From Variovorax boronicumulans NBRC 103145 (GTDB lineage: Bacteria; Pseudomonadota; Gammaproteobacteria; Burkholderiales; Burkholderiaceae_C), in the NCBI RefSeq assembly GCF_001591345.1, contig NZ_BCUS01000017.1:1-64000 (forward strand): a stretch of DNA of 64,000 nucleotides, written 5' to 3'. Shown in pieces: positions 7,476-15,773 of this stretch; positions within the stretch are counted from its first letter, which is position 1; each line of letters opens with the position of its first letter. Below the pieces are notes generated by a model, which worked only from the letters and a program-made list of their open reading frames with translations, was not told the origin of the DNA and searched no databases. The position numbers and the translations under genes are program-made.

Positions 7476-8999
7476 ATGACCGAAGTTCTGAACAACCTGG
7501 CGTTCGGTTTCTCGCACGCCCTGACACTCCACAACCTGATGTACTGCGCCATCGGCTGCACGGTGGGCACGCTGGTCGGCCTGCTGCCGGGCCTGGGGCC
7601 GCTGGCCACCATCAGCCTGCTGCTGCCGCTGACGTATTCGATTCCCACCACCGGCGCGCTGATCATGCTGGCCGGCATCTACTACGGTGCGCAGTACGGC
7701 GACAGCGTGAGCGCGATCACGATGAAGATCCCGCATGCCAGCAGCATCGTGGCCTGCATCGACGGCTACGCGATGACGCTCAAGGGCCAGACGGGCCTGG
7801 CGCTGTTCACGGCCGGCTTCTCCAGCTTCATCGGCGGCACGGTCGCGATTTTGGTGCTGTCGTTCCTGGCGCCGACGCTGGGCGAGGTGGCCTTCCTGTT
7901 CGGCCCGGCGGACTACGTCGCGATGATGCTGGTGGGCTTCGTGTGCGTGAGCTTCGTGACCACGGGCAGCCTGCTGAACGGGCTGGCGATGTGCATGATC
8001 GGCGTGCTGCTGGGCACCATCGGCACCGACGTGAACAGCGGCATGGCGCGCTTCACGATGGACATGCCGTTCCTGACCGACGGCGTGGGCATCGTGAGCA
8101 TTGCGCTGGGCTGCTTCGGCATCGCCGAGATCACCAAGAACCTCGACTCGCGCGAGGAGCGCTCGCCCTTCAACGGCAAGATCAACCTCATTCCGACCTG
8201 GGCGGAGTTCAAGCGGATCATTCCGAGCGCCTTGCGCGGCAGCGTGGTCGGCTCCATCCTGGGCATCCTGCCCGGCGGCGGCCCGACCATTGCGCAGTTC
8301 GCGGCGTACGCGCTGGACAAGAAGGTCAGCAAGTACAAGCACGAGATCGGCACCGGCTGCATCGAAGGCGTGGCCGGCCAGGCCGCAGCCGACGAAGCGG
8401 CGGCGCGCACGAGCTTCATTCCGCTCATGAGCATCGGCATTCCCGAGAACGCAGTCATGGCGCTGATGCTGGCGGCCTTCATCATCAAGGGCATCCAGCC
8501 GGGCCCGAACATGATCGCCAGCCACCCCGAGCTGTTCTGGGGCCTGGTGGCCAGCATGTGGATCGGCAACGTGTTCCTGCTGGTGCTGAACGTGCCGCTG
8601 GTGCGCTACTGGCTCTCGGTGTTCAAGATCCCGTACAGCGTGCTGTTCCCGTCGATCCTGTTCTTCTGCTGCATCGGCACCTACAGCGTGAACAACAACC
8701 TGCAGGACGTGTTCATCACCGCCGCGTTCGGCTTCATGGGCTACATGTTCATGCGGCTGGAGCTCGACGCCGCGCCACTCATGCTGGGCTTCATCCTCGG
8801 GCCGATGCTCGAGGAGAACTTCCGCCGCGCGATGCTGCTCAGCCGCGGCGGCTTCGGCACCTTCGTCTCGCGGCCCATCAGCGGCACGCTGCTGGGGCTG
8901 ATCGCGATCTTCGTGGTGTGGCAGCTGGTGGCGTTCGTGCTGCAGGCGCGCAAGAAGAGCGGGGCGCCGGCGACGGTGGCGCTGGAACCGCAAGAGTAG
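7476..8999 (+). CDS. tctA: Tripartite tricarboxylate transporter permease TctA
   Basis: This 507-residue large permease subunit has about twelve membrane segments. Family motifs are VGLLPGLGPLATISLLLP near residues 30-48, YYGAQYGDSVSAI near 70-82 and GILPGGGPTIAQFAAY near 265-280. These repeated Gly/Pro-rich turns are typical of TctA. It works with TctB and a periplasmic TctC-type binding protein on citrate-like or other carboxylates. The binding protein must be encoded elsewhere, which is common in betaproteobacteria. It ends 13 bp before a strong hairpin terminator. Confidence 0.93.
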   Translation: MTEVLNNLAFGFSHALTLHNLMYCAIGCTVGTLVGLLPGLGPLATISLLLPLTYSIPTTGALIMLAGIYYGAQYGDSVSAITMKIPHASSIVACIDGYAMTLKGQTGLALFTAGFSSFIGGTVAILVLSFLAPTLGEVAFLFGPADYVAMMLVGFVCVSFVTTGSLLNGLAMCMIGVLLGTIGTDVNSGMARFTMDMPFLTDGVGIVSIALGCFGIAEITKNLDSREERSPFNGKINLIPTWAEFKRIIPSALRGSVVGSILGILPGGGPTIAQFAAYALDKKVSKYKHEIGTGCIEGVAGQAAADEAAARTSFIPLMSIGIPENAVMALMLAAFIIKGIQPGPNMIASHPELFWGLVASMWIGNVFLLVLNVPLVRYWLSVFKIPYSVLFPSILFFCCIGTYSVNNNLQDVFITAAFGFMGYMFMRLELDAAPLMLGFILGPMLEENFRRAMLLSRGGFGTFVSRPISGTLLGLIAIFVVWQLVAFVLQARKKSGAPATVALEPQE

Positions 9000-9012
9000 G
9001 TCGACATGCCCG

Positions 9013-9046
9013 GACAACGCCCGCCCCTTCGGCGGGCGTTGTCGTT
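9013..9046. terminator. Bidirectional intrinsic terminator between tctA and the MocR gene
   Basis: A perfect 13-bp stem (GACAACGCCCGCC at 9013-9025 with its complement at 9031-9043) has a 5-base loop, CCTTC. A short T-run follows on the plus strand. It lies between convergent genes. Confidence 0.85.
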
Positions 9047-10465
9047 TCAGCTTGCTTCTGCCACCAGCCGCCCGAGCGTCTGCAGCGCCTGCTCGCTGTG
9101 CGCGTCCCACGCGTGGCCGTAGTTCAGCCGCAGGCAGTTGGCGAACGCGCGCGTGGCCGAGAAGATCGGACCCGGCGCCACGCTGATGCCGCGCTCCAGC
9201 GCCTGGCGATGGATCTCCAGCGCATCCACCTGCGCCGGCAACTCGACCCAGAGGAAGTACCCGCCCAGCGGCCGCGTGGCGCGCGTGCCCGCCGGAAAGT
9301 AATGGCCCACGGCCTGCGCGAAGCTGGCCTGCTGCATCGCCAGCGTCTGGCGCAGCTTGCGCAGGTGCTTGTCGAAGCCGCCTTTCTCGAGGTAGTCGGC
9401 CAGCGCCAGCTGCGCGGGCACCGAGGTGCTGAGCGTGGTCGTGAGCTTCTGGCGCGCCACCTTGCGCGCGAAGCGTCCGGCCGAGGCCCAGCCGATGCGG
9501 TAGCCGGGCGCGAGGCTTTTCGAGAACGACGAGCAGTGCAGCACCAGCCCCTGCGTGTCGAAGGCCTTGGCCGGCGGCGGGCGGCGCTCGCCGAAGTAGA
9601 GCTCGGCGTACACGTCGTCCTCGATGAGCGGCAGCTCGTGCCGCGCGAGCAGTTCGACCAGCGCCTTCTTCTTCGCGTCGGGCATGAGGCTGCCCAGCGG
9701 GTTCTGGAAGGTGGTCATGAGCCAGCAGGCGGTCGGCTTGTGCGCGGCGATGGCCTGCGCCAGCGCGTCGAGGTCGATGCCTTCGCCCGGGTGCGTGGGC
9801 ACCTCGATGGCGCGCAGGCCCATGCGCTCGAGCGCCTGCAGCGCGGCATAGAAGGTGGGCGACTCGACGATCACCGCGTCGCCCGGCCGTGTGACGGCCG
9901 AGAGGCACAGGTTGAGCGCCTCGAGCGCGCCGTTGGTGACCACGATCTCCTCGGCCGGCACGGGCAGGCCGTCGGCCAGGTAGCGCAGCGCGATCTGCCG
10001 GCGCAGGGCCGCGCTGCCGGGCGTGAGGTCGTCCACGGTGCGCCACGGGTCGAGCGACTTGGCGCTGGCCGCCATGAACTGGCCCAGCCGCGCCAGCGGA
10101 AACAGCAGCGGGCTCGGAAAGGCCGAGCCGAAGGGCACGACCTGGCGCGACATGCTGGCTTCGAGGATGTCGAACACCTGGTCGCTCACCTCGAGCGCGC
10201 GCGGGCCTTCGGCGGGGCGCGAGGTGAGGGTGGTCTCGGGCGGCGCGTCGCGCAGGCCGCCGCCGGCCACGTAGTAGCCCGAGCGGTCGCGCGCGCGCAC
10301 CAGCCCGCGCGCCTCCAGCAGGTAGTAGGCTTGGAACACGGTGGAGGCGCTCACGCCGCGGCTGCTGCCCGTGTGGCGCACGGAGGGCAGGCGATCGCCG
10401 GTCTTGAGGGTGCCGTTGCGGATCGAGGCCTCGATGTCCGAGGCCAGGGCTTCATAACGCTTCAT
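9047..10465 (-). CDS. MocR-type regulator (GntR DNA-binding domain fused to aminotransferase class I fold)
   Basis: The 472-residue protein has two parts. Residues ~1-75 are a GntR winged helix (IRNGTLKTGDRLPSVRHTG, then SASTVFQAYYLLEARGLV). Residues ~110-472 form a PLP-binding aminotransferase fold with VTNGALEALNLCL and the PLP-lysine segment SSFSKSLAPGYRIGW. MocR proteins use PLP or an aldimine as effector. The start at 10465 (MKRYEALAS) gives the usual MocR N-terminus; an in-frame extension upstream looks random. The divergent neighbour is the DUF2970/cytochrome operon about 100 bp away, a possible target. It converges on tctA. Confidence 0.9.
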   Translation of the reverse strand: MKRYEALASDIEASIRNGTLKTGDRLPSVRHTGSSRGVSASTVFQAYYLLEARGLVRARDRSGYYVAGGGLRDAPPETTLTSRPAEGPRALEVSDQVFDILEASMSRQVVPFGSAFPSPLLFPLARLGQFMAASAKSLDPWRTVDDLTPGSAALRRQIALRYLADGLPVPAEEIVVTNGALEALNLCLSAVTRPGDAVIVESPTFYAALQALERMGLRAIEVPTHPGEGIDLDALAQAIAAHKPTACWLMTTFQNPLGSLMPDAKKKALVELLARHELPLIEDDVYAELYFGERRPPPAKAFDTQGLVLHCSSFSKSLAPGYRIGWASAGRFARKVARQKLTTTLSTSVPAQLALADYLEKGGFDKHLRKLRQTLAMQQASFAQAVGHYFPAGTRATRPLGGYFLWVELPAQVDALEIHRQALERGISVAPGPIFSATRAFANCLRLNYGHAWDAHSEQALQTLGRLVAEAS

Positions 10466-10564
10466 CGGTGGGCCGTTGTCATTCGCGGGGACTCTAATCT
10501 GATATGGTGAATCGAGCTGGATCTGCATCTGTTTTTTTTGACCCGTTTGCGCGATAGTGGACCC

Positions 10565-10753
10565 ATGTTCAATCTGATGCGCGCGGTGCGCGCCGTACTC
10601 TGGAGCTTCATCGGGCTGGGCGGCCGCCGGGCCGACGCCGACAAGCGGACCGCCCAGCTGGGCATCCTGCCGCTGATCGGCGTGGGGCTGTGCATGGCCC
10701 TGCTGCTGATCGCGGGCCTGCTGGCCCTGGCGCATTTCGCGGCAGGCACGTGA
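10565..10753 (+). CDS. DUF2970 small membrane protein
   Basis: This 62-residue protein opens with an amphipathic stretch RAVLWSFIGLGGRRAD and closes with one membrane segment (LPLIGVGLCMALLLIAGLLA). This is the DUF2970 pattern seen next to respiratory genes in betaproteobacteria. The ATG at 10565 gives the family-like N-terminus. Its stop overlaps the ATG of the next gene (TGATG), so it is translationally coupled to a cytochrome c. Its biochemical role is unknown; assembly or anchoring of the cytochromes is a guess. Confidence 0.72.
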   Translation: MFNLMRAVRAVLWSFIGLGGRRADADKRTAQLGILPLIGVGLCMALLLIAGLLALAHFAAGT

Positions 10754-11478
10754 TGAAGGCCTTGCTCCAACGGGCAGCGCTGGCCCTGGCGCTGCTGTTG
10801 CCGCTTGCCCCGGTTGCGGCGCAGGCTGCCACCACCACCGTGCCCGACACCATCGAGCAGCGCGTGGCCGCCTGCATCGCCTGTCACGGGCGCGAGGGCG
10901 CGACCACCAATGCCGGCTTCTTCCCGCGCCTGGCGGGCAAGCCGGCGGGCTACCTGTTCAACCAGCTCGTGAGTTTTCGCGACGGGCGCCGCTTCAACAG
11001 CGACATGACCTACATGGTCCAGCACCTGTCGGACGACTACCTGCGCGAGATGGCCGAGTACTTCGCCAACCTGTCGCTGCCGTACGCGGCGGTCTCGCCG
11101 CAGAGCGACGCCTCGCCCGAGCAGTTGCGGCGCGGCCGCCAGCTGGCGCTCGAAGGCGACGCCGCGCGCCAGATCCCGGCCTGCGTGCAGTGCCACGGCG
11201 CCGCGCTCACGGGCGTGCAGCCGGCCATTCCGGGCCTGCTGGGCCTGCCGCGGCTGTATGTGTCGTCGCAGCTCGGCGCCTGGCTCACCAAGGAGCGCCA
11301 CGCGCCCGCGCCCGACTGCATGGCGCAGATCGGCCAGCGCATGACCACCGCCGACATCAACGCCGTGGCCAGCTGGCTGGCCGTGCAGCCGATGCCGGCC
11401 GACACCCGCCCGGCGGCCTCGCTGCCCGCGCCGCTGCCCGTGACCTGCGGCGGCATGCCGACCGCAGCGAAACCTTGA
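10753..11478 (+). CDS. Dihaem cytochrome c (c4-like)
   Basis: The predicted periplasmic protein has 241 residues and a Sec signal peptide ending near AQA at about residue 25. It carries two class I haem sites: CIACH near residue 42 and CVQCH near residue 145. Between them lies the motif FPRLAGKPAGYLFNQL, which is characteristic of c4/c553-type cytochromes. It passes electrons between a periplasmic dehydrogenase and a terminal oxidase. It begins inside the stop of the DUF2970 gene and ends 7 bp before a trihaem cytochrome gene. Confidence 0.88.
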   Translation: MKALLQRAALALALLLPLAPVAAQAATTTVPDTIEQRVAACIACHGREGATTNAGFFPRLAGKPAGYLFNQLVSFRDGRRFNSDMTYMVQHLSDDYLREMAEYFANLSLPYAAVSPQSDASPEQLRRGRQLALEGDAARQIPACVQCHGAALTGVQPAIPGLLGLPRLYVSSQLGAWLTKERHAPAPDCMAQIGQRMTTADINAVASWLAVQPMPADTRPAASLPAPLPVTCGGMPTAAKP

Positions 11479-11485
11479 GAACCCG

Positions 11486-12784
11486 ATGACCGCGCGACTG
11501 AGACATTTCGGCTGGGCCCTGCTGGGCCTGGTCACCCTGGCGGCCGTGTTGGCCGGCGTCGTGCGGGCGCTGAACCTGCGCGGCGAAGACCCGCTGCCCG
11601 AAGGCGCCGAAGCCTTCGAAGCCACGCCGCAACTGATCGAGCGCGGGCGCTACCTCGCGCTGGCGGGCAACTGCGCCGGCTGCCACACCACGCGCGGCGG
11701 CCAGCCCTATGCGGGCGGCGTGCCGCTCGAAACGCCGTTCGGCACCATCTACGCGACCAACCTCACGCCCGATGCGACGCACGGCATCGGCGGCTGGAGC
11801 AGCGCGCATTTCTGGCGCGCCATGCACAACGGCCGCAGCAAGGACGGGCGCCTGCTGTACCCGGCCTTCCCGTACCCGAACTTCACGCAGGTCACGCGCG
11901 AAGACTCCGACGCCCTGTACGCCTACCTGCGCAGCGTCGCGCCCGCCGACACGGAAAACAAGGCGCACCGGCTGCGCTTCCCGTACGACACGCAGGCCGC
12001 GCTCGCGGTGTGGCGCGCGCTCTCGTTCAAGCCGCAGCCCTTCGTGGCGAACGCGAACAAGCCGGCCGAATGGAACCGCGGCGCTTACCTGGTCGGCGGG
12101 CTGGGCCACTGCATCGCCTGCCACGGCAGCCGCAACTCGCTGGGCGCGACCGAAACCAAGCTCGGGCTCTCGGGTGGCCTCATCGCGGTGGAGAACTGGT
12201 ACGCGCCCTCGCTGGCCGATCCGCACGAAGCCGGCGTGGCCGACTGGCCCGCGGCCGACGTCGTGGCGCTGCTCAAGAGCGGCACCGCCCCGCGCGGCTC
12301 GGTGATGGGCCCGATGGCCGACGTCGTGTTCCGCAGCACCCAGTACCTGAGCGATGCCGACCTGGGCGCGATGGCGATCTATCTGAAGGACCTGCCCGAG
12401 GCCGTGAAGCAGGATGCGCCCGCAGCCCAGAAGGCCCCGGCCGCGCCGGTGCGGCGCGACGCCGGCGCCATGGTGCGCGGCGCGAAGATCTACGACCAGC
12501 GCTGCGCCTACTGCCACGGCGACCAGGGCCAGGGCGCGGCCGGCGCCTACCCGCCGCTCGCCGGCAACCGCGCGGTGACGATGGCGCGGCCCACCAACCT
12601 GATCCAGGTGGTCGCGCACGGCGGCTTCCTGCCCGCGACGGCCGGCAACCCGCGCCCTTACGGCATGCCGCCGTTCGGGCACGCGCTCGACGCCACCGAG
12701 GTGGCCGAGGTGCTCACCTACATCCGCGGGTCGTGGGGCAACAACGCCGCGCCGGTCACGCAACTGGACACGATGCGCCGCTGA
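11486..12784 (+). CDS. Membrane-anchored trihaem cytochrome c, alcohol/gluconate dehydrogenase subunit type
   Basis: The 432-residue protein has one N-terminal membrane anchor (residues ~8-27) and three haem sites: CAGCH near 60, CIACH near 210 and CAYCH near 343. The first domain motif TPFGTIYATNLTPD is typical of the cytochrome subunits of membrane alcohol, aldehyde or gluconate dehydrogenases. No flavoprotein or quinoprotein dehydrogenase gene is adjacent, so the electron donor is not visible. It probably forms one unit with the preceding DUF2970 and dihaem genes. It converges on the deaminase gene, with about 20 bp between. Confidence 0.88.
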   Translation: MTARLRHFGWALLGLVTLAAVLAGVVRALNLRGEDPLPEGAEAFEATPQLIERGRYLALAGNCAGCHTTRGGQPYAGGVPLETPFGTIYATNLTPDATHGIGGWSSAHFWRAMHNGRSKDGRLLYPAFPYPNFTQVTREDSDALYAYLRSVAPADTENKAHRLRFPYDTQAALAVWRALSFKPQPFVANANKPAEWNRGAYLVGGLGHCIACHGSRNSLGATETKLGLSGGLIAVENWYAPSLADPHEAGVADWPAADVVALLKSGTAPRGSVMGPMADVVFRSTQYLSDADLGAMAIYLKDLPEAVKQDAPAAQKAPAAPVRRDAGAMVRGAKIYDQRCAYCHGDQGQGAAGAYPPLAGNRAVTMARPTNLIQVVAHGGFLPATAGNPRPYGMPPFGHALDATEVAEVLTYIRGSWGNNAAPVTQLDTMRR

Positions 12785-12805
12785 CGCGCACGGCGCACCG
12801 CTTTT

Positions 12806-14242
12806 TCAGGCGGTGTGCGGATGCCGCGCGCTGTCGTACAGCGTGCGCGCCAGCTCGCGGTGTGTGGCCAGCAACGGCGCCAGCTCGAAGTCCGTGAAGC
12901 GCCCGTCGCGGATGCGGACCACGCCGTCGATCACGCTCAGCGCGGCCGCCACCGGCGTGCAGAACACCAGCGCCGCCACCGGGTCGTGCCAGGCGCCCGC
13001 GTGGTCCACGCCGCGCATGTCGAAGGCCACGAGGTCGGCCGACATGCCCGGCGCCAGCGCGCCGATGTCGTCGCGCCCGAGCACGCGGGCGCCGCCGAGC
13101 GTGGCAATCTCCAGCGCCTCGCGCGCCGTCATGGCGGCGGGGCCGTAGCCCACGCGCTGCAGCAGCATGGCCTGGCGCGCCTCGCCCAGCATGTGCGCGC
13201 CGTCGTTCGACGCGCTGCCGTCCACACCCAGGCCCACGGGCACGCCTGCGCGCCGCATCGCCCCGATGGGCGCGATGCCCGAGGCCAGCCGCATGTTCGA
13301 GCACGGGCAGTGCGCCACGCCGGTGCCGGTGCGCCCGAAGAGCGCGATGCCGGCGTCGTCCAGCTTCACGCAGTGCGCGTGCCACACGTCATGGCCGACC
13401 CAGCCCAGGTCTTCGGCGTACTCGGCCGGCGTCATGCCGAACTTCTCGCGCGAGTAGGCCACGTCGTTGTCGTTCTCGGCCAGGTGCGTGTGCAGCGACA
13501 CGCCGCGTTCGCGCGCCAGCTCGGCCGACAGCCGCATCAGGTCGCGCGACACCGAGAACGGCGAGCAGGGCGCCAGCACGATGCGGCGCATCGAATGGCG
13601 CGCGGGGTTGTGCCAGCGGTCGATGAGGCGTTCGCTGTCGCGCAGGATCGCGGCCTCGGTCTCCACCACCTCGTCGGGCGGCAGGCCGCCGGCGCTGCGG
13701 CCCACGCTCATGCTGCCGCGCGCCGCGTGGAAGCGCATGCCCATGGCGTCGGCGGCCTCGATCGAGTCGTCGAGCCGCGAGCCGTTGGGGAACAGATAGA
13801 GGTGGTCGCTGGTGGTGGTGCAGCCCGAGCGCATGAGCTCGGCCATGGCGGTCTGCGTCGACACGCGGATCATCTCGGGCGTGAGCCGCGCCCACAGCAG
13901 GTACAGGTTGGTGAGCCAGCCGAAGAGCTCGGCGTCCTGCGCCTCGGGCACGGCGCGCGTGAGGCTCTGGTACATGTGGTGGTGCGTGTTCACCAGCCCT
14001 GGCATCACGACGTGGCCGTGCATGTCGATGGCCTCGGCCTGGCCGCTGCGCAGCGCGTCGAGGTAGGGCGCCGGCAGCTCGGCCGTGGCGCCCACCCAGG
14101 CGACGGCGGGGCCGTCCATCACCACGGCGCCGTCGGCGATCTCGCGCCGGGCGGCGTCCATGGTGACGAGCACGTCGGCGTGCCGGACGATCAGCAGCGG
14201 CGGGCGCTGCGGCGAAGAGGACGAGGGGTTCTGGAAGGTCAT
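12806..14242 (-). CDS. 8-oxoguanine deaminase
   Basis: This 478-residue amidohydrolase converts 8-oxoguanine to urate and ammonia. The metal-binding signature is PGLVNTHHHMYQSLTR near residues 75-90. Other family marks are HTHLAEND (~240), GVAHCPCSNMRLASG (~305) and GVDGSASNDGAHML (~330). Together they match the 8-oxoguanine deaminase group within the cytosine/guanine deaminase-like family. The start at 14242 overlaps the permease stop by four bases (ATGA), so the two are co-translated. The long frame reading on upstream is only the permease in another frame. Confidence 0.9.
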   Translation of the reverse strand: MTFQNPSSSSPQRPPLLIVRHADVLVTMDAARREIADGAVVMDGPAVAWVGATAELPAPYLDALRSGQAEAIDMHGHVVMPGLVNTHHHMYQSLTRAVPEAQDAELFGWLTNLYLLWARLTPEMIRVSTQTAMAELMRSGCTTTSDHLYLFPNGSRLDDSIEAADAMGMRFHAARGSMSVGRSAGGLPPDEVVETEAAILRDSERLIDRWHNPARHSMRRIVLAPCSPFSVSRDLMRLSAELARERGVSLHTHLAENDNDVAYSREKFGMTPAEYAEDLGWVGHDVWHAHCVKLDDAGIALFGRTGTGVAHCPCSNMRLASGIAPIGAMRRAGVPVGLGVDGSASNDGAHMLGEARQAMLLQRVGYGPAAMTAREALEIATLGGARVLGRDDIGALAPGMSADLVAFDMRGVDHAGAWHDPVAALVFCTPVAAALSVIDGVVRIRDGRFTDFELAPLLATHRELARTLYDSARHPHTA

Positions 14243-15654
14243 TCGGTACCGTGCGAAGTGCGCGCCGCCATCGCGAAGGAACGTTCCTTCGACAGCACGC
14301 CGTTGTAGAAAAGATTGAGCAGCACCGCGGCCAGCGTGCCCAGCACGATGCCGCTGTGCGTCAGCGGATGGGTCCAGGCAGGGAAGTGCTGGAAGAAGTT
14401 GGGCGACAGCGTGGGGATCAATCCGAGCCCGATGGAGATGGCGATCACATACAGCGCATGGCGGTTGTGCGCATAGTCGATTGCGCCCAGGATGCGCACG
14501 CCCGTGGCGGCCACCATGCCGAACATCACGATGCCCGCGCCGCCGAGCACGAACTGCGGCACCGAGGCCACGATGTGCGCGATCTTCGGAAAGAGCGCGA
14601 GCGCGATCAGCATCAGGCCACCGCCCGCCGCCACGTAGCGCGAGCGCACGCCCGTCACCGTGACCAGCCCCACGTTCTGCGAGAACGAGGTGTACGGAAA
14701 GGTGTTGAACACGCCGCCGATGACCGTGCCCAGCCCGTCGGCGCGCAGCCCGCGCGTGAGCGCGTCGGTCGTCACCTTGCGGCCGGTGATCTCGCCCAGC
14801 GCGAGGAACATGCCGGTCGATTCGACCAGCGTGATGAGCATCACGATGCACATCGAGGCGATGGCCGTGAGCTCGAAGCGCGGCAGGCCGAAGTGGAAGG
14901 GCGTGGTCACGGCCATCCAGCTGGCTTCCTCGAGCCCGTCGAAGTGCATGCGCCCGAGCGCCAGCGACAGGCCCACGCCGAACACGATGCCCAGCAGCAC
15001 CGCGATGTTGGCGATGAGGCCCCGGCCGAAGCGCGTGATCGCGATGATCACCGCCAGCACGGCCGCGGCAATCGTCAGGTTCACCGGCTCGCCGTAGGCC
15101 GGGTTGGCCACCGCGTGCGCCACGCCGTCGACCATGCGGGTCGCGGTGGGCTGGCCGCCGGCCGCCCAGTTGATGGCCACGCCCATGAGCGACACGCCGA
15201 TCAGCGTGATGACCGTGCCCGTGACCAGCGGCGGAAATACGCCCAGCACGCGCCCCATGAGCGGCGCGACGAGCATGCCGAACACGCCCGCCACGATGGT
15301 CGCGCCGTAGATCGCGGGCAGGCCGAGCGAGGGGTCCATGCCGATGGCGATCATCGGCCCGACGGCCGCGAAGGTCACGCCCATCATCACCGGCATGCGG
15401 ATGCCGAAGCGCCAGAAGCCGATGGCCTGCACCAGCGTGGCGATGCCGGCGGCGAACAGGTCGGCGTTGATGAGGAAGGCGATGTCGGCCTTCGAGAGGC
15501 CGAGCGCACCGCCCACGATGAGCGGCACGGCCACCGTGCCCGCGTACATCACGAGCACGTGCTGCAGGCTCAATGCGCCGCAACGGGCGAGCGGAAGCTT
15601 CTGGTCGACCCCTTCGCCGTCTCCTGCGGGGGTCTTTTTATCGTTCGAGAACAT
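14239..15654 (-). CDS. NCS2-family purine (xanthine/uracil type) permease
   Basis: This 471-residue inner-membrane protein has about fourteen hydrophobic segments. Recognisable NCS2 elements are LSLQHVLVMYAGTVAVPLIVG near residue 28, the conserved GVTFAAVGPMIA near 90, SQNVGLVTVTGVRSRYV in the middle and GAIDYAHNRHALYV further on. It imports a purine with protons or sodium. The direct coupling to 8-oxoguanine deaminase suggests guanine or an oxidised purine as substrate. It lies downstream of a LysR gene, with a palindrome over its probable promoter. Confidence 0.92.
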   Translation of the reverse strand: MFSNDKKTPAGDGEGVDQKLPLARCGALSLQHVLVMYAGTVAVPLIVGGALGLSKADIAFLINADLFAAGIATLVQAIGFWRFGIRMPVMMGVTFAAVGPMIAIGMDPSLGLPAIYGATIVAGVFGMLVAPLMGRVLGVFPPLVTGTVITLIGVSLMGVAINWAAGGQPTATRMVDGVAHAVANPAYGEPVNLTIAAAVLAVIIAITRFGRGLIANIAVLLGIVFGVGLSLALGRMHFDGLEEASWMAVTTPFHFGLPRFELTAIASMCIVMLITLVESTGMFLALGEITGRKVTTDALTRGLRADGLGTVIGGVFNTFPYTSFSQNVGLVTVTGVRSRYVAAGGGLMLIALALFPKIAHIVASVPQFVLGGAGIVMFGMVAATGVRILGAIDYAHNRHALYVIAISIGLGLIPTLSPNFFQHFPAWTHPLTHSGIVLGTLAAVLLNLFYNGVLSKERSFAMAARTSHGTE

Positions 15655-15702
15655 GGGAACCTTTCCTGCCGATGAACCGGCGCGGCAGTCTAGGAGCGAT
15701 GT

Positions 15703-15718
15703 CTTTGCACATGCAAAG
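15703..15718. promoter_or_regulatory. Palindrome over the putative purine-permease promoter
   Basis: CTTTGCA at 15703-15709 and TGCAAAG at 15712-15718 form a 7-bp inverted repeat with a 2-bp spacer. On the minus strand it overlaps a -35-like TTGCAT. That is followed after 18 bp by TAGACT, a -10-like hexamer, about 30 bp before the permease start. It is a candidate operator for the LysR regulator encoded just upstream. Confidence 0.45.
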
Positions 15719-15773
15719 TCAATAAATGACGCGCCCTGTGCACAAAAAGTGGACGGTCATCGAAGGGAGAATT

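Noticed and set aside
12796-12815. Hairpin CACCGC/GCGGTG as terminator between the cytochrome and deaminase genes
   Set aside because: The stem is only 6 bp, overlaps the deaminase coding end and has its T-run in the loop.
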